Assembly: GCA_020048295.1 (NCBI GenBank)
Contig: JAIFMT010000083.1
Coordinates: 1-20,198, forward strand
Length of the DNA: 20,198 nucleotides
Source: Rhodoferax sp.
GTDB lineage: Bacteria > Pseudomonadota > Gammaproteobacteria > Burkholderiales > Burkholderiaceae
Direction of reading: 5' to 3'
Within the stretch, counting starts at the first letter, position 1. Every line of letters begins with the position of its first letter. Both the position numbers and the translations under genes were made by a program. This document shows, piece by piece, positions 14,411-20,198 of this stretch. The notes under the pieces are model-generated. The model saw only the letters and a program-made list of their open reading frames with translations, did not search any database and was not told the DNA's origin.

Positions 14411-15976
14411 GTGAGCCTCTTTAAATCCGCCTCCATCGTCTCGTTGCTAACGCTGCTGTCACGCATCACCGGGCTGGTGCGCGAGCTGCTGATTGCCTCG
14501 ACCTTTGGCGCCTCGGCCATGACCGATGCTTTCAATGTGGCGTTTCGCATTCCCAATCTGTTTCGACGTTTTTTTGGTGAAGGGGCCTTTAGCCAGGCGT
14601 TTGTTCCGGTGCTGGCTGCCACCAAGGCGCAGCAAGGCGATGTCGCCACCCGACTGCTGATTGACCGGGTGGCCACCGTGTTGGTCTGGGCGCTGTTGCT
14701 GCTCAGCGTGCTGGGTGTGCTGGGTGCTGCAGGTCTGGTGTGGGCCATGGCCAGCGGTTTGAAGCAGGATCCGCGCAGCTTTGAGGTGGCGGTGGTGATG
14801 ACGCGCTGGATGTTTCCCTACATCGCATTCATGTCGCTGGTGGCGCTGGGGGCAGGGGTGCTCAATACCTGGAAGCGCTTTGCCGTGCCGGCCGCCACGC
14901 CGGTGCTGCTCAATATCTGCATGATTGGCGCGGCGTGGCTGGGCGCACCGTGGTTCAAGGCGATGGCCATCGAGCCGATTTATGCCCTGGCCGGGGGGGT
15001 GCTGCTGGGTGGCGCAGCGCAGTTGCTGGCGCAGTGGTGGGCCTTGCGGCGTCTGAATCTTCACCCGCGCATGCGCTGGCGCTGGTCGGCGCTGCGCGAG
15101 GCATGGGTGTGTCCCGAGACCAAAAAAATATTGCAACTGATGGGGCCGGCTTTGCTGGGAGTGAGCGTGGCGCACATTTCAATGCTGATCAACACGCAGA
15201 TTGCCTCGCACCTGCGTGCCGGCAGCGTCAGCTGGATCACTTATGCCGATCGGCTGATGGAGTTTCCGACCGCCATGTTGGGGGTGGCCATGGGGGTGGT
15301 GCTGATGCCGCAGCTGGCCGGTGCGCGTGCCAGTGGTGATGCTGCCAAGTATTCGGCCATGCTGGACTGGGGGCTGCGCCTGGTGGCTGTGACGGCGGTG
15401 CCGTGTGCGCTGGCGCTGCTGGTGTTACCCACCCCACTGGTGGCGGTGCTGTACCACTACGGTGCCATGACCGACTTTGACGTGCAGCAGGTGACCTACG
15501 CACTCATGGGCTGGGGTGTCGGGCTGGTGGGCATTGTGGCGATCAAGGTGCTGGCCCCGGGGTACTATGCCAGCCAGGACACCAAGACACCGGTGCGCGT
15601 GGCGATCGGTGTGCTGGTGCTGACGCAGTTGCTTAACCTGTTGTTGGTGCCCATTTTTGCCCATGCCGGGCTGACGCTGTCAATTGGCATCGGTGCACTG
15701 GTCAATGCGGGCTGGTTGCTCGCTGGACTGCTGCGCCGTGGCAGCTACCGGCCCGAGCCCGGCTGGTGGGTATTTCTGCTGCAGGTATTGGCAGCTTGCG
15801 CGTTGCTGGCGGTTTTTTTGATGTGGGCCAACGGACATTTCAACTGGACTGCATTGCATGCCGAGAAATTTAAGAGAATTTGGCTTCTAGCCCTTATCCT
15901 ATCTGCGTCAGCAGCTATCTATTTTGTATCTCTCTGGGCGGCCGGAATGAAACTGCGGCAACTCGTGCGACGTTAG
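14411..15976 (+). CDS. murJ: Lipid II flippase MurJ (MviN)
   Basis: A 521-aa, ~14-helix inner-membrane protein of the MOP superfamily that flips the peptidoglycan precursor lipid II. The N-terminal signature SLLTLLSRITGLVRELLIA, then FGASAMTDAFNVAFRIPNLFRR and GEGAFSQAFVPVLA, is diagnostic. The start is GTG 14411; no Shine-Dalgarno sequence is visible, and a TACACT -10-like hexamer (14398-14403) sits only 7 bp upstream, so the mRNA may be leaderless. Odd point: residues ~485-507 (KFKRIWLLALILSASAAIYF and on), most of the last helix, are encoded by a copy of the dispersed repeat in frame. The gene is divergent from rpsT and ends 3 bp before the sirB1-type gene. Confidence 0.95.
   Translation: MSLFKSASIVSLLTLLSRITGLVRELLIASTFGASAMTDAFNVAFRIPNLFRRFFGEGAFSQAFVPVLAATKAQQGDVATRLLIDRVATVLVWALLLLSVLGVLGAAGLVWAMASGLKQDPRSFEVAVVMTRWMFPYIAFMSLVALGAGVLNTWKRFAVPAATPVLLNICMIGAAWLGAPWFKAMAIEPIYALAGGVLLGGAAQLLAQWWALRRLNLHPRMRWRWSALREAWVCPETKKILQLMGPALLGVSVAHISMLINTQIASHLRAGSVSWITYADRLMEFPTAMLGVAMGVVLMPQLAGARASGDAAKYSAMLDWGLRLVAVTAVPCALALLVLPTPLVAVLYHYGAMTDFDVQQVTYALMGWGVGLVGIVAIKVLAPGYYASQDTKTPVRVAIGVLVLTQLLNLLLVPIFAHAGLTLSIGIGALVNAGWLLAGLLRRGSYRPEPGWWVFLLQVLAACALLAVFLMWANGHFNWTALHAEKFKRIWLLALILSASAAIYFVSLWAAGMKLRQLVRR
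15864..15930 (+). repeat. Dispersed repeat, copy C, translated within murJ
   Basis: Left arm GGCTTCTAGCCC (15882-15893) and right arm GCGTCAGCAGCT (15905-15916), with the AT-rich AAATTTAAGAGAATT start and ATCTATTTTGTATC end of the other copies. It lies inside the 3' end of murJ, in the same orientation as the gene, and encodes a hydrophobic stretch with no stop codon. The right arm is the most diverged of the four. Confidence 0.75.
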
Positions 15977-15979
15977 ATA

Positions 15980-16840
15980 ATGGTGCGCATGAACCTTTCC
16001 CTGAACGTCCCGACACCGCTGGAGTATTTTGCTTCGCTGGTGCATACCGATGCCGACTTTGCACTCCTCGAAGCCGCGATCAGTCTGGCGCAGGATGAGT
16101 ATCCCGATTTGAGTGTGCAGCAAGTGCTCGGTGAGGTTGATCAGCTGTTGGCGCGCTTGTTGCGGCGATTGCCGGCGGATGCCGGGCCGCTGCAGAAGCT
16201 GCGCGTGCTCAACCAGTTCATGTACCGCGATCTGAACTTCGCCGGTAACTTCAACCATTACACCGACCCTGACAACAGCTATGTGCATGTGGTGTTGCGC
16301 ACCCGGCTGGCCATTCCGGTTTCGCTGGCCGTCATCTGGCTGGAACTGGCTCAAGGGCTGGGCCTGAAGGCGCGCGGTGTGGCGTTTCCGGGTCATTTTT
16401 TGGTGAAGGTCAATCTCAATGAGGGGCAGGTGGTGATTGATCCGTTGACGGGGCAGTCGCTGGGTCGTGAGGAATTGGCCGAACGGCTGGAGCCGTACCG
16501 TGGCCTAGATGGTTTGGCATCTGAACAGGAACTGCCGCTGGGCCTGTATTTGCAGGCCAGCGCACCGCGCGAGATCATTGCCCGCATGCTGCGCAACCTG
16601 AAAGAAATTCACGCCGCGCTGGAAGACTGGCCAAGGCTGATTGCGGTGCAAGACCGGCTCATCATCTTGCTGCCGCAAGCCTGGTCAGAGTACCGCGACC
16701 GTGGGCTGGCACATGCCGAGGCGGGCCACACCGGCCACGCGCTGGAAGACCTTGAGACGTATCTGGCCAATGCCGGGCTGGTGAGCGACCGCACGACCAT
16801 GGCGGCACGGGCCGCTGAATTGCGCCGTGCATTACATTAG
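15980..16840 (+). CDS. SirB1 family protein (transglutaminase-like / TPR)
   Basis: A 286-aa soluble protein. Residues ~30-180 form the SirB1 N-terminal transglutaminase-like domain: LNQFMYRDLNFAGNFNHYTD, then DNSYVHVVLRTRLAIPVSLA, then KARGVAFPGHFLVKV and VIDPLTGQSL. Residues ~205-280 are a TPR-like helical repeat (LEDWPRLIAVQDRLIILLPQ, then RDRGLAHAEAGHTGHALEDL). SirB1-type proteins are widespread in proteobacteria and of unknown biochemical role; the name comes from a Salmonella invasion-gene regulation locus. An ATG three codons in (15989) is an equally good start. It starts 3 bp after the murJ stop and is probably co-transcribed. It is convergent with the nnr gene, only 12 bp away. Confidence 0.88.
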   Translation: MVRMNLSLNVPTPLEYFASLVHTDADFALLEAAISLAQDEYPDLSVQQVLGEVDQLLARLLRRLPADAGPLQKLRVLNQFMYRDLNFAGNFNHYTDPDNSYVHVVLRTRLAIPVSLAVIWLELAQGLGLKARGVAFPGHFLVKVNLNEGQVVIDPLTGQSLGREELAERLEPYRGLDGLASEQELPLGLYLQASAPREIIARMLRNLKEIHAALEDWPRLIAVQDRLIILLPQAWSEYRDRGLAHAEAGHTGHALEDLETYLANAGLVSDRTTMAARAAELRRALH

Positions 16841-16852
16841 AAATTTGGCCAG

Positions 16853-17452
16853 TCAGTGGGCTGACAGCCGTTTGGCCAATCGCCCAGCGGTCAGGGTTTG
16901 TGCGGCGGGCCAGGTATCTGCCAGCGCCCCATGTCGATAAACAGCCTCGCAGGCCGCTGAAAAAGCCGCTGCCCCACGGGCCAAAGACGCGCCGATCATG
17001 CCCGCCAACACGTCGCCGGTGCCGGCAGTGGCCAGGCGTGCGTTGCCGGTCAGGTTGATGGCGGGAAGATTCCCGGGTGCTGCAATCACCGTGCCCGAGC
17101 CTTTGAGCACCACCGTGCAGGCAAATTCTTGCGACAAGGTTTGTGCCGCCAGGATGCGGTCGTGCTGAACCTCAGCGACGCTGCAGCCCAGCAGCCGGGC
17201 GGCTTCCAGCGGGTGGGGTGTCAGCACGGTGCTTTGTGAACGCGCCGCCCGCCCGGCCAGCAGGGTTTGCAGTGCTGCATCACTTGCCATTGCATTGAGA
17301 GCATCCGCATCAAATACGGCAAGGGGTGCAGTGGATAAAACCCTGGAAAGATGAGCGTGGACCGCGGTACCGCCGCCACAGCCGCAAACCAGCGCCATGC
17401 GTGAAAAATCCAGCGCATCCACCGTGCGAAACATCAGCTCAGGCTGCTGCAC
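16853..17452 (-). pseudogene. nnrD: ADP-dependent NAD(P)H-hydrate dehydratase domain, cut off by frameshift
   Basis: About 199 codons homologous to the C-terminal (ribokinase-like) domain of bifunctional NAD(P)H-hydrate repair protein: FDADALNA, LTPHPLEAARLL, LKGSGTVIA and ATAGTGDVLAGMIGA with the catalytic Asp. These belong to the same protein as the epimerase part ahead but lie in another frame. Upstream of the GTG at 17452 the frame continues sensibly (DADALQVNVQQPELMF) for about 12 codons to the break near 17476-17485. The normal block of ~20-25 residues after GGAPGMTGA, an AAR-rich helix then a GAGRV-type strand, is missing. The domain therefore lacks its N-terminal part and normal initiation. 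It is probably inactive unless the break is a sequencing error. Confidence 0.8.
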
Positions 17453-18248
17453 ATTGACCTGCAGCGCGTCCGCATCCCGCGCCGGTCATGCCCGGTGCGC
17501 CACCCACAATGGCGACATCGCCATACGTGCCCTTGTGCGACCCATGCAGCCGGGTGGGCACAGGCGGGCAGGGCAGCAGGCTGGCGCTGGCAGCCATGTC
17601 TGTGCGGGTGTCGAGCTGAACCCCAAGGTCGTCCAGCCAGACGCTTCCGGCGGCATCGCGCCCGTGCGCGGTGAACAAGCCGGGTTTGAGCGTCAGCAGG
17701 CTCAAGGTGTGACTGGCCCTGACGTGCAACTGCGTCGTCGCCCCGGTGTCGGCGTTGAGCCCGCTGGGGCTGTCCACCGCCAAGACCGGGGTGGCAGTGC
17801 CATTGAGCCGCTGCATCCAGTCTGCCATGCGGCCCTGTGGTTCGGTGGGCCGCGCCCCGATGCCCAGCAACGCGTCAATGCATAAATCGAAGTCACCCTC
17901 AGGCTCGTTGACAAAACAGATGCCGGCGCGGATGGCGCGCTGGTACGCCATTGTGGAGTCGGGCGGCAGGTTGCCTGGGTGTCCCAGCCAGCTGACGACA
18001 GGGGTTTTGCCCAGCCGCAGCAGTTGCACGGCAGCCTCCAGTCCATCGCCACCGTTGTTGCCTGGGCCGCAGGCCAGCCAGATGCGCTGGGCATGCGGTG
18101 CCGTGGCCAGCGCCAGTTTGGCCACCGCCAGGCCAGCGCGTTGCATCAGTGTGTTGGGGGGCAGAACAGACTGGGCAATGTCTTCAATGTGGCGGGTCAG
18201 TGCCACGTTGTGCAGCCAATGGCACGGGCCAGGCGTGATTTTGCGCAT
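17439..18248 (-). CDS. nnrE: NAD(P)H-hydrate epimerase domain of a frameshifted bifunctional Nnr protein
   Basis: A 269-aa product carrying a complete YjeF_N domain, which epimerises R/S damaged NAD(P)H hydrates so the dehydratase can repair them. The phosphate-binding GPGNNGGDG is at 61-69, DALLGIG at 125-131 and VDSPSGLNADTG at 158-169. From ~222 it enters the dehydratase domain (GSHKGTYGDVAIVGGAPGMT), then loses homology and stops 14 codons later at 17439-17441. The intact fusion is usually ~490-510 aa; here the two parts together span 1396 bp, too short and out of frame. The epimerase part may still fold and work. The ATG at 18248 is 57 bp before the next gene's stop region is cleared; the MBL-fold gene ends 3 bp upstream, in the same direction, suggesting one transcript. 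Confidence 0.85.
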   Translation of the reverse strand: MRKITPGPCHWLHNVALTRHIEDIAQSVLPPNTLMQRAGLAVAKLALATAPHAQRIWLACGPGNNGGDGLEAAVQLLRLGKTPVVSWLGHPGNLPPDSTMAYQRAIRAGICFVNEPEGDFDLCIDALLGIGARPTEPQGRMADWMQRLNGTATPVLAVDSPSGLNADTGATTQLHVRASHTLSLLTLKPGLFTAHGRDAAGSVWLDDLGVQLDTRTDMAASASLLPCPPVPTRLHGSHKGTYGDVAIVGGAPGMTGAGCGRAAGQCAAA

Positions 18249-18251
18249 GGC

Positions 18252-19139
18252 CTAAAACTCGAAACTGTCGCCTTCCTTTGCCAGCCGGTATTGCGGGTCG
18301 CCGGGTTGATGGGGATGGGCTTCGAGCACCTGCTGGAAAACCGCCTCCAGCGCGTCATCGCTGCGCGTGGGTTCATGGTGGGTGCAGTACAACACCTTGG
18401 CGCCAGCCTGGCGGGCATACTCGATGCTGCTGTGGAAAGTGCCGTGCCCCCAGCCTTTCTTGGCGGGGTATTCCGCATGGGTGTAGGAGCAGTCGGCAAT
18501 CAGCACATCGACACCTTTCATGGCGCGCAGGATGTCGTTGGACTTTTCATCCACAAAAGCCTGGTACTCCGCAAACTCGGGGTCTTGCGGCGTGTAGATA
18601 TTGAGTGGCGGTTCGTGGTCGCCGGTAAAAAAAACCGACTTGCCATTGGCCTCGATGCGGTAACCAAAGTCGATCACCGGGTGATTCATCATGTAGGGGG
18701 TGACGGTGGCGGAACCAATCTGGATGCTTTCGCCCGGAGTCAGGGTGACGTATTCAATGCGCGCCTTCATTTCAGCCTCGCGCACCGGAAAATAGCTGTA
18801 CTGCAACTGCACGGACATGACCTGTTCAACCCCTTTGCCAGACACCGGATCAAACGCGCCATGCAGTCTGAGCGTATTGCCCGGGATGAAATTGGGTATG
18901 AAAAAAGGCAGGCCCTGAATATGATCCCAGTGCGAATGAGTGATCAGCACATTAGCCGTCACTGGCAACTCGGCCAGCAACGACTGTGACAGCGGAAAAA
19001 TGCCGGTGCCAGCATCCAGAATGAGCAGCTCGTTGTTGTCCGTGCGCACCTCGATGCAGGTGGTGTTGCCGCCATAACGCACAGTGGCTGGCCCGGGTGA
19101 GGCAATGGAACCGCGAACTCCCCAAAATTTGACTTTCAT
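18252..19139 (-). CDS. MBL-fold metallo-hydrolase
   Basis: A 295-aa metallo-beta-lactamase-fold enzyme of the GVRGS-start group (phosphodiesterase / RNase Z-like branch). It opens MKVKFWGVRGSIASPGP; the metal motif is THSHWDH at 67-73 (HxHxDH), with further ligands His153 (MNHP), Asp174 (FFTGDHE) and His254/255 (THHEP). All metal-site positions are present, so it should be active. The substrate is unknown; cyclic nucleotides or other phosphodiesters are possible. I chose ATG 19139 over a start 17 codons upstream because the GVRGS fold begins there and an AGG lies six bases before it. It starts 10 bp after the HDOD gene stop. Confidence 0.88.
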   Translation of the reverse strand: MKVKFWGVRGSIASPGPATVRYGGNTTCIEVRTDNNELLILDAGTGIFPLSQSLLAELPVTANVLITHSHWDHIQGLPFFIPNFIPGNTLRLHGAFDPVSGKGVEQVMSVQLQYSYFPVREAEMKARIEYVTLTPGESIQIGSATVTPYMMNHPVIDFGYRIEANGKSVFFTGDHEPPLNIYTPQDPEFAEYQAFVDEKSNDILRAMKGVDVLIADCSYTHAEYPAKKGWGHGTFHSSIEYARQAGAKVLYCTHHEPTRSDDALEAVFQQVLEAHPHQPGDPQYRLAKEGDSFEF

Positions 19140-19149
19140 AACGGACCTG

Positions 19150-20001
19150 CTAAAGACGGGCAAACAATTTGGCATCCTCGAAGGCGGCATTCAGGTCGCC
19201 TGCGGTTGCGATGATTTCTTCAAGCGAACCCCCCATGCGTCGCGCCACAGGGGCAGGTAGAGCATACACGCACGGGTTGCCACCGTTGCCAAATTTGAGT
19301 TGTTTGCTGATCTGGTTGGCACTGAACACACAGGCAAACAGGGCGCTGTCTTTTTCCTCTGCCTCATACTGGTGGGCAATGGTGTCGATCAAATCTGGTG
19401 CAAAACGCCATTTTTCAACCAGCATGGCCCCCACCACGGCGTGGTCTGCACCAATGATTTGCTGCAGCGCGTGGTGCAGCGAGGAGCCGTCGGTGTGGCA
19501 CAGCGTCAACGCTTGCTTGAACTCCCCGGGCAAAAATTGTGCCAGTACCACCTTGCCAAAGTCGTGCAGCAGCCCGGCAATAAAGCAGTCCATCGGGTCG
19601 GCATTGTCAAGATTGGTTGCCAGCAGTTTGGCAATACCGGCCGTCGAGAGCGAGTGCAACAGGTACTGGTCCACGTCAAAGCCGGCTGCGTTCTGTTTGG
19701 GCAGCATGCCAATGGCCGCTATGCCCAGCGCCAGATTTTTGATGGTGTTGAAACCCAGATAGACCACCGCATGACTGACCGAGGTGATCTGCTTGGGCAG
19801 CCGGTAATAGGCAGAGTTGACAACTTTCAAAACTTTGACAGTGACGACCGGGTCTTTCTCGATCACCTGCACCAGGTCGCGCGGGGTGCAATTGACATCC
19901 CGTGTGAGTTCCAGAATCTTTTGCACGCTTTTGGGAAACGCGGGCATGCCATCGACCGCATTCGCGAGCTTGTGGGAAAGTTCTGGTGTCATCGCCTGCA
20001 T
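19150..20001 (-). CDS. HDOD domain signalling protein
   Basis: A 283-aa soluble protein made of a single HDOD domain (about residues 8-215), a non-catalytic relative of HD phosphohydrolases used in signal-transduction scaffolds. It shows AFPKSVQKILELTRD, then VIEKDPVVTVKVLKVVNSAY, then AVVYLGFNTIKNLALGIAA and the HD motif LLHDFGK at 144-150. The tail (~216-283) has no recognised domain and no GGDEF or EAL. An ATG three codons in is an alternative start. It lies 10 bp ahead of the MBL-fold gene, and that pair probably forms one operon. Confidence 0.9.
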   Translation of the reverse strand: MQAMTPELSHKLANAVDGMPAFPKSVQKILELTRDVNCTPRDLVQVIEKDPVVTVKVLKVVNSAYYRLPKQITSVSHAVVYLGFNTIKNLALGIAAIGMLPKQNAAGFDVDQYLLHSLSTAGIAKLLATNLDNADPMDCFIAGLLHDFGKVVLAQFLPGEFKQALTLCHTDGSSLHHALQQIIGADHAVVGAMLVEKWRFAPDLIDTIAHQYEAEEKDSALFACVFSANQISKQLKFGNGGNPCVYALPAPVARRMGGSLEEIIATAGDLNAAFEDAKLFARL

Positions 20002-20027
20002 TGTCAGTCAGTCCGTGAAGTCATGGG

Positions 20028-20159
20028 TCAAACGCTTTCAGTCAATTTGAAATCCAATTTGCGCAAACCAAAGTGCTCAAAACCGGCTCGGGTCAGATGC
20101 CATGCCGCGCCGCAATCTGAGCAAAGTGCGATGCTATACTCGTCAGGCTTTGCAGTATG
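20028..20159 (-). other. Start-less open frame with protein-like composition
   Basis: 44 codons are open on the minus strand between a TGA at 20160-20162 and a TGA at 20028-20030. The product reads PDEYSIALCSDCGAAWHL, then TRAGFEHFGLRKLDFKLTES: a CxxC pair and a balanced composition, unlike random translation of this DNA. There is no ATG, GTG or TTG before the CxxC part, so as it stands it cannot be a normal gene. It could be the 3' end of a decayed gene, or chance. It ends 27 bp before the HDOD start codon. Confidence 0.25.
20132..20140 (+). promoter_or_regulatory. Extended -10 promoter facing the right edge
   Basis: TGCTATACT is a TG-N extended -10 with TATACT (5/6) at 20135-20140. No -35 is recognisable at the usual distance. 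It would drive plus-strand transcription out of the window. No start codon with a ribosome-binding site is visible in the remaining 58 bases, so the gene it serves, if any, starts beyond the edge. Confidence 0.35.
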
Positions 20160-20198
20160 TCAATGAGTTTTTGTTATTGATCGTGTTGCAAGGCCCAT

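Noticed and set aside
17439..17520. Programmed ribosomal frameshifting to join the two nnr halves
   Set aside because: No slippery heptamer or obvious downstream pseudoknot at the junction, and a conserved block of ~20 residues is missing, which frameshifting could not restore.
17979..20166. Long plus-strand open frames at 17979-18989 and 19300-20166
   Set aside because: They are antisense to the nnr, MBL-fold and HDOD genes, whose motifs are unambiguous.
1..20198. CRISPR array, tRNA, rRNA, toxin-antitoxin or defence island
   Set aside because: No regularly spaced repeats, no tRNA-like cloverleaf that I could recognise and no matching protein families were seen; the repeats present are dispersed single copies.
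20150..20198. A hydrophobic plus-strand frame starting at TTG 20150 and running off the edge (QYVNEFLLLIVLQG)
   Set aside because: Only 16 codons, no Shine-Dalgarno sequence, and the TTG lies only 9 bp after the candidate -10; too short to judge.

Overview
The window looks like chromosomal DNA from a betaproteobacterium of the Comamonadaceae (Rhodoferax/Polaromonas-like). The grounds are the GC-rich coding style, the rpsT <-> murJ divergent pair followed by a sirB1-type gene, the closeness of the proteins to that group as I remember them, and four copies of a ~65-bp dispersed repeat of a kind I recall from Comamonadaceae genomes. There is no rRNA or tRNA to fix the genus. Nearly all of it is housekeeping or accessory-metabolic sequence. 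I see no CRISPR array, insertion sequence, prophage or recognisable defence system.

Layout, left to right. (1) 120-2354: a PHB-depolymerase-type esterase, a remnant of a CheB methylesterase domain, then a two-gene stress-type unit (CsbD-like and PRC-barrel). (2) 2454-4013, minus strand: an AEC-family transporter followed by a YqiA-type esterase, with repeat copy A filling the gap between them. (3) 4088-5017: xerD. (4) 5111-7580: an iron(II)-uptake operon behind a Fur-box-like palindrome: feoA, feoB (11-bp overlap), and a tiny membrane protein with a CxxCxxCxxC tail. (5) 7606-10008, minus strand: argD-argF (ATGA overlap) and a 63-aa single-helix membrane protein. (6) 10165-10559: a DUF3579-type gene whose presumed promoter carries a perfect palindrome between its -35 and -10. 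(7) 10713-13709, minus strand: a large methyl-accepting chemotaxis protein with an internal PAS domain. (8) 13845-16840: rpsT with its terminator, divergent from murJ-sirB1. (9) 16853-18248, minus strand: the bifunctional NAD(P)H-hydrate repair gene, broken by an out-of-frame deletion at the epimerase/dehydratase junction. (10) 18252-20001, minus strand: an HDOD protein and an MBL-fold hydrolase, probably one operon. The right edge holds a start-less open frame and an outward-facing extended -10.

The most interesting signal is the behaviour of the dispersed repeat. Of four copies, one lies between convergent genes, one fills the gap between co-directional genes and supplies the stop codon of the upstream gene, and two are translated in frame inside essential-type genes. 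In ArgF it encodes about residues 202-224. In MurJ it encodes about residues 485-507, forming most of the last membrane helix. The second point worth checking is the frameshifted nnr gene. The remaining findings are small-scale regulatory or small-protein observations.
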